Position numbers and translations under genes: made by a program
Source: Salinicola sp.
GTDB taxonomy: Bacteria; Pseudomonadota; Gammaproteobacteria; Pseudomonadales; Halomonadaceae
Direction: 5' to 3'
Assembly: GCA_002695065.1 (NCBI GenBank)
Contig: NZNW01000065.1
Span: 34,387 to 98,386, forward strand
DNA length: 64,000 bases
The notes under the pieces: model-generated
Told to the model about the DNA's origin: nothing
Seen by the model: the letters and a program-made list of their open reading frames with translations, nothing else
Databases searched by the model: none
Part shown: positions 56,985 through 64,000 of the stretch, one piece after another
How positions within the stretch are numbered: position 1 is the stretch's first letter
How the letters are laid out: each line of letters begins with the position of its first letter

Positions 56985-58502
56985 ATGCAACTCGAAGACA
57001 TCGTCAAGAAGATCCTCCAGGCCCGCGTCTACGAGGCGGCCCGGGAGACCCCGATCTCCCCGCTGCCCGCGCTCTCCCGCCGTTTTTCCAACCGCATTCT
57101 GATCAAGCGCGAAGACCTGCAGCCGGTGTTCTCGTTCAAGATCCGCGGCGCCTACAACAAGATGGCGCAGTTGAGCGACGAGCAGAAGGCCAAGGGCGTG
57201 ATTGCGGCGTCCGCGGGCAATCATGCCCAGGGTCTGGCGATGGCGGCCAAACAGATGGGGGTCAAGGCGGTGATCGTGATGCCGCGGGTCACGCCGGACA
57301 TCAAGGTGTCGGCGGTCCGGGGCTGGGGCGCCAGGGTGGTGCTCAAGGGCGACGCCTTCGGTGAAGCGCTGAGCCACGCCCGGGAGCTGATCGCCGAGCA
57401 TGGCTATACCTACATTCCGCCCTATGACGATTTCGACGTGATCGCCGGCCAGGGCACGGTGGCGATGGAGATCCTGCGTCAGCACACCGGCCCCCTGGAT
57501 GCGATCTTCGTCCCCGTCGGCGGCGGGGGCCTGCTGGCGGGTATCGCGGCCTATATCAAGTACCTGCGACCGGAGATCAAGGTGTTCGGTGTCGAGGCCG
57601 AGGACTCCGCCTGCCTCAAGGCGGCCATGGAGGCCGGCGAGCGGGTGACGCTGGATCAGGTCGGGGTGTTTGCCGAAGGCGTCGCGGTGGCGCAGATCGG
57701 CGAGGCGCCATTCGAGATCCTGCGTCATCACGTCGACGGCGTGATCACCGTCAACACCGACGAGATGTGCGCGGCGGTGAAGGATACCTTCGACGACACC
57801 CGGGCGGTGGCGGAGACTTCCGGGGCGCTGTCGCTGGCGGGATTGAAGAAATACGTGCAGCAGACGCAGGTCAAGGATCAGACGCTGCTGTGCATCAACT
57901 CTGGCGCCAACATCAATTTCGACCGGCTGCAGCACGTCGCCGAGCGCACCGAGCTGGGCGAGCAGCGCGAGGCGATCCTGGCGGTGGAGATCCCCGAGCG
58001 GCCGGGCAGCTTCAAGCAGTTCTGCCGGGTGATCGGGCGGCGCATGGTGACCGAGTTCAACTATCGCTACGCCGATCCGGAGGGCGCGCACATCTTCGTC
58101 GGTGTCCAGGTCAAGCCGGGTGGCGAGGATCGCGAAGAGGTGATCCGCCGACTGCGCGAGGCCGACTATCCGGTCGAGGATCTCACCGACAACGAACTGG
58201 CCAAGCTTCACATTCGCCATCTGGGCGGCGGTCGGCCCAGGGAGCGTTTCGAGGAGGAGGTCTATCGCTTCGAGTTTCCCGAACGCCCCGGCGCCTTGAT
58301 GAACTTCCTCACCCACCTGCCGGCGGACTGGAACATCTCGCTGTTCCACTACCGCAACCACGGCGCCGCCTACGGCCGGGTGCTGGTGGGATTGCAGATG
58401 CCCAACGGCGACCGCTCCCATGCCGAGGAGCACTTCGATCGCATCGGCTATCGCTACTGGAAGGAGACCGACAACACGGCCTACCGGCTGTTCATGGCCT
58501 AG
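56985..58502 (+). CDS. ilvA: Threonine deaminase, biosynthetic
   Basis: A 505-residue PLP enzyme committing threonine to isoleucine synthesis (2-oxobutanoate plus ammonia). The catalytic part has [20 protein letters not shown] (PLP Lys), [15 protein letters not shown], the phosphate loop [17 protein letters not shown] and [14 protein letters not shown]. Two C-terminal regulatory ACT-like domains (about 325-505) start at [15 protein letters not shown] and [15 protein letters not shown], fitting feedback control by isoleucine. AGGA precedes the ATG. Longer than the catabolic type at 23168. Confidence 0.97.
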   Translation: MQLEDIVKKILQARVYEAARETPISPLPALSRRFSNRILIKREDLQPVFSFKIRGAYNKMAQLSDEQKAKGVIAASAGNHAQGLAMAAKQMGVKAVIVMPRVTPDIKVSAVRGWGARVVLKGDAFGEALSHARELIAEHGYTYIPPYDDFDVIAGQGTVAMEILRQHTGPLDAIFVPVGGGGLLAGIAAYIKYLRPEIKVFGVEAEDSACLKAAMEAGERVTLDQVGVFAEGVAVAQIGEAPFEILRHHVDGVITVNTDEMCAAVKDTFDDTRAVAETSGALSLAGLKKYVQQTQVKDQTLLCINSGANINFDRLQHVAERTELGEQREAILAVEIPERPGSFKQFCRVIGRRMVTEFNYRYADPEGAHIFVGVQVKPGGEDREEVIRRLREADYPVEDLTDNELAKLHIRHLGGGRPRERFEEEVYRFEFPERPGALMNFLTHLPADWNISLFHYRNHGAAYGRVLVGLQMPNGDRSHAEEHFDRIGYRYWKETDNTAYRLFMA

Positions 58503-58632
58503 AATTCGTCGGGAGCCGTCATAAAAGGATGAAATAGGCGCTAAAAGTCTCTGAATCCGATCTCAACCTTTTTGTATTAATGCCGATACTATTGGGTAAC
58601 GAAAAAAGGTGTCATCCGGGCCGGAAACACTC

Positions 58633-58661
58633 TTGTCAAGATTTTGGCCTGACCCTATAGT
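58633..58661 (+). promoter_or_regulatory. Strong sigma-70 promoter upstream of small peptide gene
   Basis: TTGTCA (58633-58638) and TATAGT (58656-58661) are separated by exactly 17 bases, each one or two bases from consensus. Transcription would start about 45 bases before the 31-residue gene at 58714. Confidence 0.75.
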
Positions 58662-58713
58662 CGTGCGCGTCGCTGCGGGGGGCAGCGACCGAACCCAACG
58701 CAGCGGAGTCGAC

Positions 58714-58809
58714 ATGAGACGCAAGCCCGACTTGGTAATGGCATTGGTACTGATCTTCGGCGTCGGCGTGGTGGCAACGGGCTACGCGCAGACGCTGCTG
58801 GGCGCCTGA
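58714..58809 (+). CDS. 31-residue single-span membrane peptide
   Basis: A short frame with a strong promoter and GGAG 5 bases before the ATG. The peptide starts MRRKPDLVMALVLIFGVGVV and ends ATGYAQTLLGA: a positive N-terminus followed by one hydrophobic segment, so inner-membrane with N-terminus inside is predicted. I believe similar tiny MxRKPDLVxALxxIFG peptides occur in related halophiles, but cannot check it. Function unknown. It is followed by a bidirectional inverted-repeat terminator and does not belong to an obvious operon. Confidence 0.7.
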   Translation: MRRKPDLVMALVLIFGVGVVATGYAQTLLGA

Positions 58810-58894
58810 GGCCCGGTGGTGAACACGCCGGATCGCTCGACTGGCGACGGTCGTCGAATCGCGGTGTGGTGAAGAGAATCAGCCAGTGGGGTGT

Positions 58895-58956
58895 GGCTCG
58901 AAACGGCCGGTAGCGGAAACGCTGCCGGCCGTTTTCGTTTCCGGCCGTTTCGAGCC
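58895..58956. terminator. Three-armed inverted repeat, bidirectional terminator
   Basis: Arm 1 GGCTCGAAACGGCCGG (58895-58910) pairs perfectly over 16 bases with arm 3 CCGGCCGTTTCGAGCC (58941-58956). Part of arm 1 (AAACGGCCGG) can instead pair with arm 2 CCGGCCGTTT (58925-58934) around a GAAA loop, then a T-rich stretch. It lies between the convergent small peptide and fau genes. Confidence 0.8.
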
Positions 58957-58988
58957 GCCGATCGTGCGGTAGCGTCTGGCATGGAGCT

Positions 58989-59660
58989 TCAGCTGCGGGG
59001 TCGGACGATTCGCCGGTCGCTGACGATGGCGTCCAGTGGCACGTCCCAGTGCTCGACGGGCAGCGAGTCGACGCGTTGACAGTCGTGGGCGAGCCCGATC
59101 AGCCGGGGCCTGGGGCGCTGGCGCCGGGCGAAGGCAAAAGTGCGATCGTAGAAGCCGCCGCCCATGCCGATCCGCTGGCCTTCGTCGTCGAATCCCACCA
59201 GTGGCAGCAGCACGGTATCCAGCGCCCAGGCGGGCAACCGATTGGCGCGATGGGCACCGAAGCGGGTGTCCGGCTCGGCGATACCGAAGCGATTGCGGGT
59301 CATCCGGGTACCGGCGTGATAGCGCACGAACCACAGCCGGTTCTCGACCAGGGGGCGCAATACCGGGAGATAGACGTGGGCGCGGTGGGCGGTGAACCAG
59401 TCGATCAGCGGGCGCGGGTCGATCTCGCCATCGTTGGGCAGGTAGAGCGCCACGCGGCGGGCGCGCTGCAGTTCAGGCAGGCACCTCAGGCGGCGGCAGA
59501 GCTCGCGGGAGGCCAAGCGTCGTTGATGCGGGGTCAGCGCGCGACGGCGGCGACGCAGTTCGCGTCGAAGCTCGCGCCGATCGAGACACCCGTCGACGGC
59601 CGACGATAAAGCCGTGGCAGAGTCATGGGTGATCGTTGCGGTGGTCTCGTTGAACGACAA
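58989..59660 (-). CDS. fau: 5-formyltetrahydrofolate cyclo-ligase
   Basis: A 223-residue enzyme (YgfA family) converting 5-formyl-THF to 5,10-methenyl-THF with ATP. LDRRELRRELRRRRRALTPH, VALYLPNDGEIDPRPLIDWF, FGIAEPDTRF, LLPLVGFDDEGQRIGMGGGF and YDRTFAF are the family landmarks. No in-frame ATG or GTG lies after the 6S RNA gene; the first candidate that does not overlap it is a TTG at 59660, while an ATG at 59687 lies inside the 6S RNA. Start is therefore uncertain. The gene follows 6S RNA as in E. coli. Confidence 0.92.
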   Translation of the reverse strand: MSFNETTATITHDSATALSSAVDGCLDRRELRRELRRRRRALTPHQRRLASRELCRRLRCLPELQRARRVALYLPNDGEIDPRPLIDWFTAHRAHVYLPVLRPLVENRLWFVRYHAGTRMTRNRFGIAEPDTRFGAHRANRLPAWALDTVLLPLVGFDDEGQRIGMGGGFYDRTFAFARRQRPRPRLIGLAHDCQRVDSLPVEHWDVPLDAIVSDRRIVRPRS

Positions 59661-59661
59661 G

Positions 59662-59846
59662 AGAGTTCCCCAGAGTGCCGCTGTCATTCTGGCCCTGAAC
59701 CTATTGGTTCAAGGTGGGTGGCCGCAGGCAGGCCTTCAGGCTTTCCGACGCGCGGACATGCACACGGGCCTGCCTAGCAATTGGCCCCCTGGGTACTGCG
59801 CATAGGCTCGAGGGACTTGTAATGACTGGCGCACACTCCAGGAAAC
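59662..59846 (-). ncRNA. ssrS: 6S RNA
   Basis: About 185 nt, near the E. coli length, between zapA and fau, its conserved position. The 5' end (GTTTCCTGGAGTG) and 3' end (CACTCTGGGGAAC) form a 13-pair closing stem. The 3' half has the diagnostic CACCTTGAACCAATAGGTTC hairpin, and the 5' half has AGTCCCTCGAGCC, like the E. coli region. A promoter TTGGGC (59876-59881), 17 bases, TACGAT (59853-59858) is correctly placed. 6S RNA binds sigma-70 RNA polymerase and mimics an open promoter in stationary phase. Confidence 0.94.
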
Positions 59847-59913
59847 CCCACTATCGTAGCAGAGCGGCCCCCGTTGCCCAATGGCGGATTGCGATGCCGA
59901 CGGCCTTTCGGCA

Positions 59914-60228
59914 TCACGGTGTCTGCCGGCCGGGTTCGCCCGCCTTGGCCAGCGCACGTTCCAGCCTCTCGCTCAGATCACTCAGGCTCTGCTCGCCGGC
60001 GCGATGCGAATCCAGCGCCGTCAGCAGCTCGTGGGTAATATTGAGGGCGGCCATGATCGCGATCTTTTCGGCACCCAGCACCTTGCCCCGCGAATGGATG
60101 CCGTGCATGGCGCGATCCAGGTAGCGGGCGGAGCGCTTCAGTTGATCCTGCTCCTCGGGCGGGCAGGCGATCACGTAGGGTTTGCCCAGCAGGGTGACTT
60201 CGGTCGTCGGGCGAGACGTGTCGCTCAT
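59914..60228 (-). CDS. zapA: Cell division protein ZapA
   Basis: A 104-residue protein that bundles FtsZ filaments at the division ring. TTEVTLLGKPYVIACPPEEQ, LKRSARYLDRAMHGIHSRGK, AEKIAIMAALNITHELL and a C-terminal coiled coil are the family pattern. It diverges from ygfB and lies upstream of 6S RNA, the conserved gammaproteobacterial order. Confidence 0.95.
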   Translation of the reverse strand: MSDTSRPTTEVTLLGKPYVIACPPEEQDQLKRSARYLDRAMHGIHSRGKVLGAEKIAIMAALNITHELLTALDSHRAGEQSLSDLSERLERALAKAGEPGRQTP

Positions 60229-60477
60229 GTTGTCGCTCCGGGGTGGGCGGTGAAGATCGATGCGGTAAGATGGCAGGCATTCGCGCCGAGCGCGTCCGGA
60301 TTCGTTACCCTGCCTGCGGTCGTTGACCGGCTGTGCCAGGCGAGGTCGAGGACCCGGGCAGCGTGCCGCCGCGATTGATGAATCACTATAGAGAGCCGGT
60401 TATTGGCGGTCAACGAGCCGCCTCGCCGGCGCCGCGCGCCCGCCGGCTCTTGCGATCACCCAATCATGGATGCCGAC

Positions 60478-61095
60478 ATGTCGATCATCAACGACCAGCT
60501 CGATTTTTCCACCGTCGCCAATGTCTTTCTGGCGCATGGCAGCATGCAGTCGCCGGCGTTTCTCGACGGCCGACTGTGCGCCGAGCTCGGTTTGCACGAT
60601 TTGAGTACCGAGGGGTGGCTGGAGGAGGTCTGCCTGTCGCTCAACGTGGAACAGCCGGAAAGCCGTGAGGACGCGGACGTGCTGCTGGGCTGGCGCCGCC
60701 AGACGCTGGACGCGCTCTCTGCCGCCGAGCTCAATTTCGAGCCGCTGTTGCCGGACGAGCTGTTTTCGCTCTCCGAGCGCGCCCAGGGGCTCAAGGAGTG
60801 GACCCAGGGCTTTCTCGAAGTCGTCAACGAAGTGGATGGCGAAACCTACGAGAACTGGTCCTCGCCGCTGAAAGAGGCGCTGGAGGATCTCGGCCAGCTG
60901 TCGGCGATCGACGTCGATATCGCCGACGACCCCGAGAACGAGAACGATCTCTTCGCGCTGACCGAACATGCCCGAATGGCAGCGATGCTGCTCTACACCG
61001 AACAGCACCCTGGAGAACCCCAGGTGGAGCAGGTCGAGAACGAGAGTGTCGATCCTGCCGGCGACGAGGGCGAGACACCGTCATCGTTGCATTGA
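60478..61095 (+). CDS. ygfB: UPF0149 family protein YgfB
   Basis: A 205-residue acidic protein of the YgfB/UPF0149 family. SIINDQLDFSTVANVFLAHG, SPAFLDGRLCAELGLHDL, FEPLLPDELFSLSERAQGLK, EWTQGFL and DLFALTEHARMAAMLLYTEQ are the family pattern. In Pseudomonas aeruginosa YgfB modulates expression of ampDh3 and beta-lactam susceptibility; the role here is unknown. ATG 60478 is preferred, with ATG 60466 four codons upstream as alternative. First gene of ygfB-pepP-ubiH-ubiI. Confidence 0.93.
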   Translation: MSIINDQLDFSTVANVFLAHGSMQSPAFLDGRLCAELGLHDLSTEGWLEEVCLSLNVEQPESREDADVLLGWRRQTLDALSAAELNFEPLLPDELFSLSERAQGLKEWTQGFLEVVNEVDGETYENWSSPLKEALEDLGQLSAIDVDIADDPENENDLFALTEHARMAAMLLYTEQHPGEPQVEQVENESVDPAGDEGETPSSLH

Positions 61096-61179
61096 GTTTG
61101 CCCGCGCACCGCGTCGCGTGAGCGACGATATTCCCGGCGTCCCGGCGAGTCCCGAGACGCTCCGCTCAAGGAGAGAGAC

Positions 61180-62517
61180 ATGCGACCCGAGCCGCTACCG
61201 CGCCCCGCCCCCATCTCGCCAGAGGAGTTCGCGGCCCGTCGCGAGCGCCTGATGGCCGAACTGCCGGAACACAGTGCCGTGCTGTTGCCGGGTGCCGCGC
61301 TCAAGACGCGTAATCACGACAGCGAATACGCGTTCCGCCAGAACAGCGATTTCCACTATCTGTGCGGATTCCCCGAACCCGACGCGCTGCTGGTGCTGCT
61401 GCCCGGCCGGGAAGCCGGTGAGGCGATCCTCTACTGCCAGGAGAAGGATCCCGAGAAGGAGGCCTGGACCGGCATTCGCATCGGTCCCGAGGGGGCCGTG
61501 AGCGACTACGGCATGGATGAAGCGTTCGATAACACCCAGCGTCACAATCTGACCGAACTGCTGGACGGTCGCCAGACCGTCTTCCTGCCGCTGGCCGACA
61601 CCACCGCCATGGGCATTGCCGAGGGCGTGCGCGCACAGTTGAGCGCCCGGGCGCGACGGGGGGCTGTCGCGCCCACCCGGTTTGCCGATGTCAGTGCCTT
61701 GATCCACGAACTCCGCCTGACCAAGAGCGAGGCCGAGCTGGCGCTGATGCGACACGCCGCGCAGATCAGTGCGCTGGCGCACCGGCGGGCCATGCAGGCG
61801 AGTCGCCCCGGCCGTTTCGAATATCAGCTGCAGGCCGAACTCGAGCACGAGTTCGTCTGGCACGGTGCCCGCGCGCCTGCCTACGGCACCATCGTCGGCG
61901 GCGGGGCCAACGCCTGTGTGCTGCACTACGTCGAGAACGCCGCGTCGCTGGAAGATGGCGACCTGGTGTTGATCGACGCCGGTGGCGAGTTCGACCTCTA
62001 CGCCGGCGACATTACCCGGACGTTCCCGGTCAACGGCCGTTTCAGCGACGCTCAGCGGGCGTTGTACGACATCGTGCTGGCGGCGGAAGAGCGCGCCGTG
62101 GCCGCGGTCGAGCCCGGCGCCACGCTGGAGGCCATTCACCAGGGCGTGGTGCGCGATCTGACCGCGGGTTTGATCGAACTCGGTTTGCTGGAAGGCGAGC
62201 TGGAGGAGAACATCGAGTCCCAGCGCTTCCGGCGTTTCTATCTGCACTCGACCTCGCACTGGCTCGGCCTCGACGTCCACGATGTCGGCAGTTATCGGGT
62301 CGACGGCGAACCCCGACGACTGGAACCGGGCATGGTGTTGACGATCGAGCCCGGACTCTACATTCCGGATGCCGAAGACATTCCGTCCGCCTACCGCGGC
62401 ATCGGTATCCGCATCGAGGATGACGTGGTGGTCACCGAGTCCGGCCGCGAGGTACTGACCTCGCAGGTACCCAAGGCGGCAGAGGATATCGAGACGCTGA
62501 TGCAGGCGCGGAATTGA
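61180..62517 (+). CDS. pepP: Xaa-Pro aminopeptidase P
   Basis: A 445-residue metalloprotease removing N-terminal residues before proline. An N-terminal domain (REPLPRPAPISPEEFAARRE region) is followed by the pita-bread catalytic domain, with metal ligands in LIDAGGEFDLYAGDITRTFP (two Asp, about 265-277), HSTSHWLGLDVHDVG (His, near 360), IEPGLYIP (Glu, near 389) and GIRIEDDVVVT (Glu, near 411). Length matches E. coli PepP (441). Preceded by AAGGAGA. Confidence 0.96.
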   Translation: MRPEPLPRPAPISPEEFAARRERLMAELPEHSAVLLPGAALKTRNHDSEYAFRQNSDFHYLCGFPEPDALLVLLPGREAGEAILYCQEKDPEKEAWTGIRIGPEGAVSDYGMDEAFDNTQRHNLTELLDGRQTVFLPLADTTAMGIAEGVRAQLSARARRGAVAPTRFADVSALIHELRLTKSEAELALMRHAAQISALAHRRAMQASRPGRFEYQLQAELEHEFVWHGARAPAYGTIVGGGANACVLHYVENAASLEDGDLVLIDAGGEFDLYAGDITRTFPVNGRFSDAQRALYDIVLAAEERAVAAVEPGATLEAIHQGVVRDLTAGLIELGLLEGELEENIESQRFRRFYLHSTSHWLGLDVHDVGSYRVDGEPRRLEPGMVLTIEPGLYIPDAEDIPSAYRGIGIRIEDDVVVTESGREVLTSQVPKAAEDIETLMQARN

Positions 62518-62628
62518 TCGTTTTTTGATCGATTTCGAATGGCGCCTGGAAATTACGTAACCGATGTAAAGCCAGTGTAGGGTGCGTGGATACTGGCGCC
62601 TGAATTTTCAATCGTAAGGGAGCGGCTG

Positions 62629-63876
62629 GTGCAGATGTCTCAGATACGGCAATCCACCACGGTCGACGTGGCCATCATCGGCGGTGGCCTGGTGGGCGCC
62701 AGCCTCGCCTGCGCCCTGGGCGGGGCCATGGCAGCGGAGCGCGAGCTGGCCGACGAGCGGACGCCTCTGCGCGTCGCCATCATCGAGCCTCAACCGCTGC
62801 CCAGCAGCGCCGAGGCCAACGCTTACCAACCCAGCTTCGACGCCCGGGCCAGCGCCATCGCTTACGGTTCGCGACGGCACTTCGAGCGGCTCGGCGTGTG
62901 GTCGGCGATGGCAACGGAGGCGTCCGCGATCCGCCACATCCACGTCAGCGAGCGTGGCCGACTGGGCACGACCCGGCTGCACGCCTCGGAGCTTGGCGTC
63001 GAGGCGCTGGGCTACGTCATTCCCAACGCCTGGATGGGGCGAGCGCTGCATGCCCGCCTCGAGTCGCTGCCCATCGACTGGCGCTGTCCGGCCCGGGTCG
63101 AATCGCTGGAGACCGAGAGCGGTGGCTATCGGCTCGTACTGGACAGCGGCGAGGTCATTCACGCCGGCCTGACCGTGCTGGCCGACGGCGGGCGTTCCGG
63201 CTTCAAGGAGCGGCTCGGCATCGAGAGCGATCACCATTCCTACGAGCAGACCGCGTTGATCGCCAACGTCGAGGTCAGCCGTGCTCACGGTGGCTGGGCC
63301 TTCGAACGCTTCACCCGCGAAGGGCCGATGGCCCTGCTGCCTCTCGGCGGGCGGCGGATGGAGCTGGTCTGGACCCACCGGCAGGGCGCGTTCGACGAGA
63401 CCCTGGCGCTCTCCGACGGCGCCTTTCTCGAGCGCCTGCAGCGAGCCTTCGGCGATCGTGCGGGCCGCTTTCGACGGGTGGGGCAGCGGCACACCTATCC
63501 GCTGTCGTTGATCACGGCGCGGGAGACGATTCGCCCGCATCTGGCCATACTGGGCAACGCGGCGCATGCGCTGCATCCGGTCGCCGGGCAGGGTTTCAAC
63601 CTGGCCCTGCGTGGCGTGATGGACCTGGCCGGTGCCATCGACGCGGCGCGAGCGGACGGCGTTGCCGCCGGCGACCCCCGAACGCTGGCGAGCTTCGAGG
63701 CGAGACGCACGGCGGACACGCACCGGATCGTACGCTTCAGCGACGGGCTGATCCGGCTGTTCGGCATCGATCACGCGGCATTGGGGCCGGCTCGTGCCGC
63801 CGGCTTGGTCGGCCTCAACGCGCTGGGGCCGTTGCGCCGGACACTGGCGAGACATGCGATGGGCATCGAGCGCTAG
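62629..63876 (+). CDS. ubiH: 2-octaprenyl-6-methoxyphenol hydroxylase UbiH
   Basis: A 415-residue FAD monooxygenase of ubiquinone biosynthesis. VDVAIIGGGLVGASLACALG (dinucleotide fold), FDARASAIAYGSRRHFERLG, LTVLADGGRSGFKERLG and AILGNAAHALHPVAGQGFNL are the family motifs. GTG 62629 is taken as the start because AAGGGAG lies 6 bases upstream; ATG 62635 is an alternative. It follows pepP and precedes another FAD enzyme as in E. coli pepP-ubiH-ubiI. Confidence 0.95.
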   Translation: MQMSQIRQSTTVDVAIIGGGLVGASLACALGGAMAAERELADERTPLRVAIIEPQPLPSSAEANAYQPSFDARASAIAYGSRRHFERLGVWSAMATEASAIRHIHVSERGRLGTTRLHASELGVEALGYVIPNAWMGRALHARLESLPIDWRCPARVESLETESGGYRLVLDSGEVIHAGLTVLADGGRSGFKERLGIESDHHSYEQTALIANVEVSRAHGGWAFERFTREGPMALLPLGGRRMELVWTHRQGAFDETLALSDGAFLERLQRAFGDRAGRFRRVGQRHTYPLSLITARETIRPHLAILGNAAHALHPVAGQGFNLALRGVMDLAGAIDAARADGVAAGDPRTLASFEARRTADTHRIVRFSDGLIRLFGIDHAALGPARAAGLVGLNALGPLRRTLARHAMGIER

Positions 63877-63952
63877 CGCCGCCGGTGGAGGAGCCTGCAT
63901 GTGAACGGGCCGGCAGGTGGCGCGGCATGCGACGAGACAAGGAGTACGCGTA

Positions 63953-64000
63953 ATGGACCAGAGGGAGAGTGATGTCATCATCGTCGGCGGCGGGATCGTC
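63953..64000 (+). CDS. ubiI: Partial FAD monooxygenase UbiI
   Basis: The first 16 codons only, MDQRESDVIIVGGGIV, begin a dinucleotide-binding fold; the window ends here. AAGGAG lies before the ATG. Position after ubiH indicates UbiI (VisC), the C5-hydroxylase of ubiquinone synthesis, though a paralogous UbiH/UbiF-type enzyme cannot be excluded from this length. Confidence 0.75.
   Translation, partial: MDQRESDVIIVGGGIV

Overview
The window is high-GC gammaproteobacterial chromosome that includes the replication origin. Gene order and protein style suggest the family Halomonadaceae (Halomonas, Salinicola, Kushneria and relatives); the genus cannot be settled from the sequence alone. Evidence includes the rpmH-rnpA-yidC-mnmE / dnaA-dnaN-recF-gyrB origin block, a conserved ilvA / fau-6S RNA-zapA / ygfB-pepP-ubiH-ubiI block, Kdo kinase with heptosyltransferase genes, and a cluster of parS centromere sites. 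Coding is dense, mostly with short intergenic gaps.

Layout. 1-2.3 kb: a partial lipoate-ligase-type accessory domain, then a divergent yjiS-like (DUF1127) / yjiR-like (MocR regulator) pair that shares an array of ATACAGAT half-sites. 2.3-6.3 kb (minus strand): mnmE, yidC, rnpA, rpmH. 6.2-6.8 kb: oriC, with four perfect DnaA boxes and an AT-rich stretch. 6.8-13.4 kb: dnaA, dnaN, recF, gyrB, ending in a clear terminator. 13.7-18.0 kb: a glucose-type ABC importer operon (gtsABCD-like). 18.0-22.6 kb: a second MocR regulator divergent from an APC permease and gabT, a likely amino acid or GABA utilisation module. 22.6-27.0 kb: GNAT acetyltransferase, PLP dehydratase, two unknown genes and an aldehyde dehydrogenase. 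27.0-33.4 kb: asmA, gmhB, glyS and glyQ, with five parS sites in the gaps.

33.5-54.1 kb is a lipopolysaccharide core locus. It supplies the ADP-heptose precursor (hldD, hldE, and gmhB just upstream), Kdo transfer and phosphorylation (waaA, kdkA), heptosyltransferases (waaF, a GT9 enzyme), at least six further glycosyltransferases (GT2, GT4, GT8, GT90), two alkaline-phosphatase-fold membrane proteins (OpgB-like and YejM/PbgA-like), ddl, and an unrecognised protein with a possible ParB-like motif. The GT8 gene is clearly AT-richer than its surroundings, which suggests transfer. 54-64 kb is housekeeping: a histone-deacetylase-fold enzyme, D-2-hydroxyacid dehydrogenase, rpiA, ilvA, a 31-residue membrane peptide, fau, 6S RNA (ssrS), zapA, ygfB, pepP, ubiH and the start of ubiI.

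Most notable non-coding structure: the parS cluster about 20-24 kb from oriC, without parAB beside mnmE; a family of nested palindromic repeats with TTTGTACGAAAA ends placed exactly between convergent genes; and several long perfect inverted repeats at gene ends. I did not find a clearly new multi-gene system. The best leads are the unrecognised LPS-locus protein, the repeat family and the small membrane peptide.
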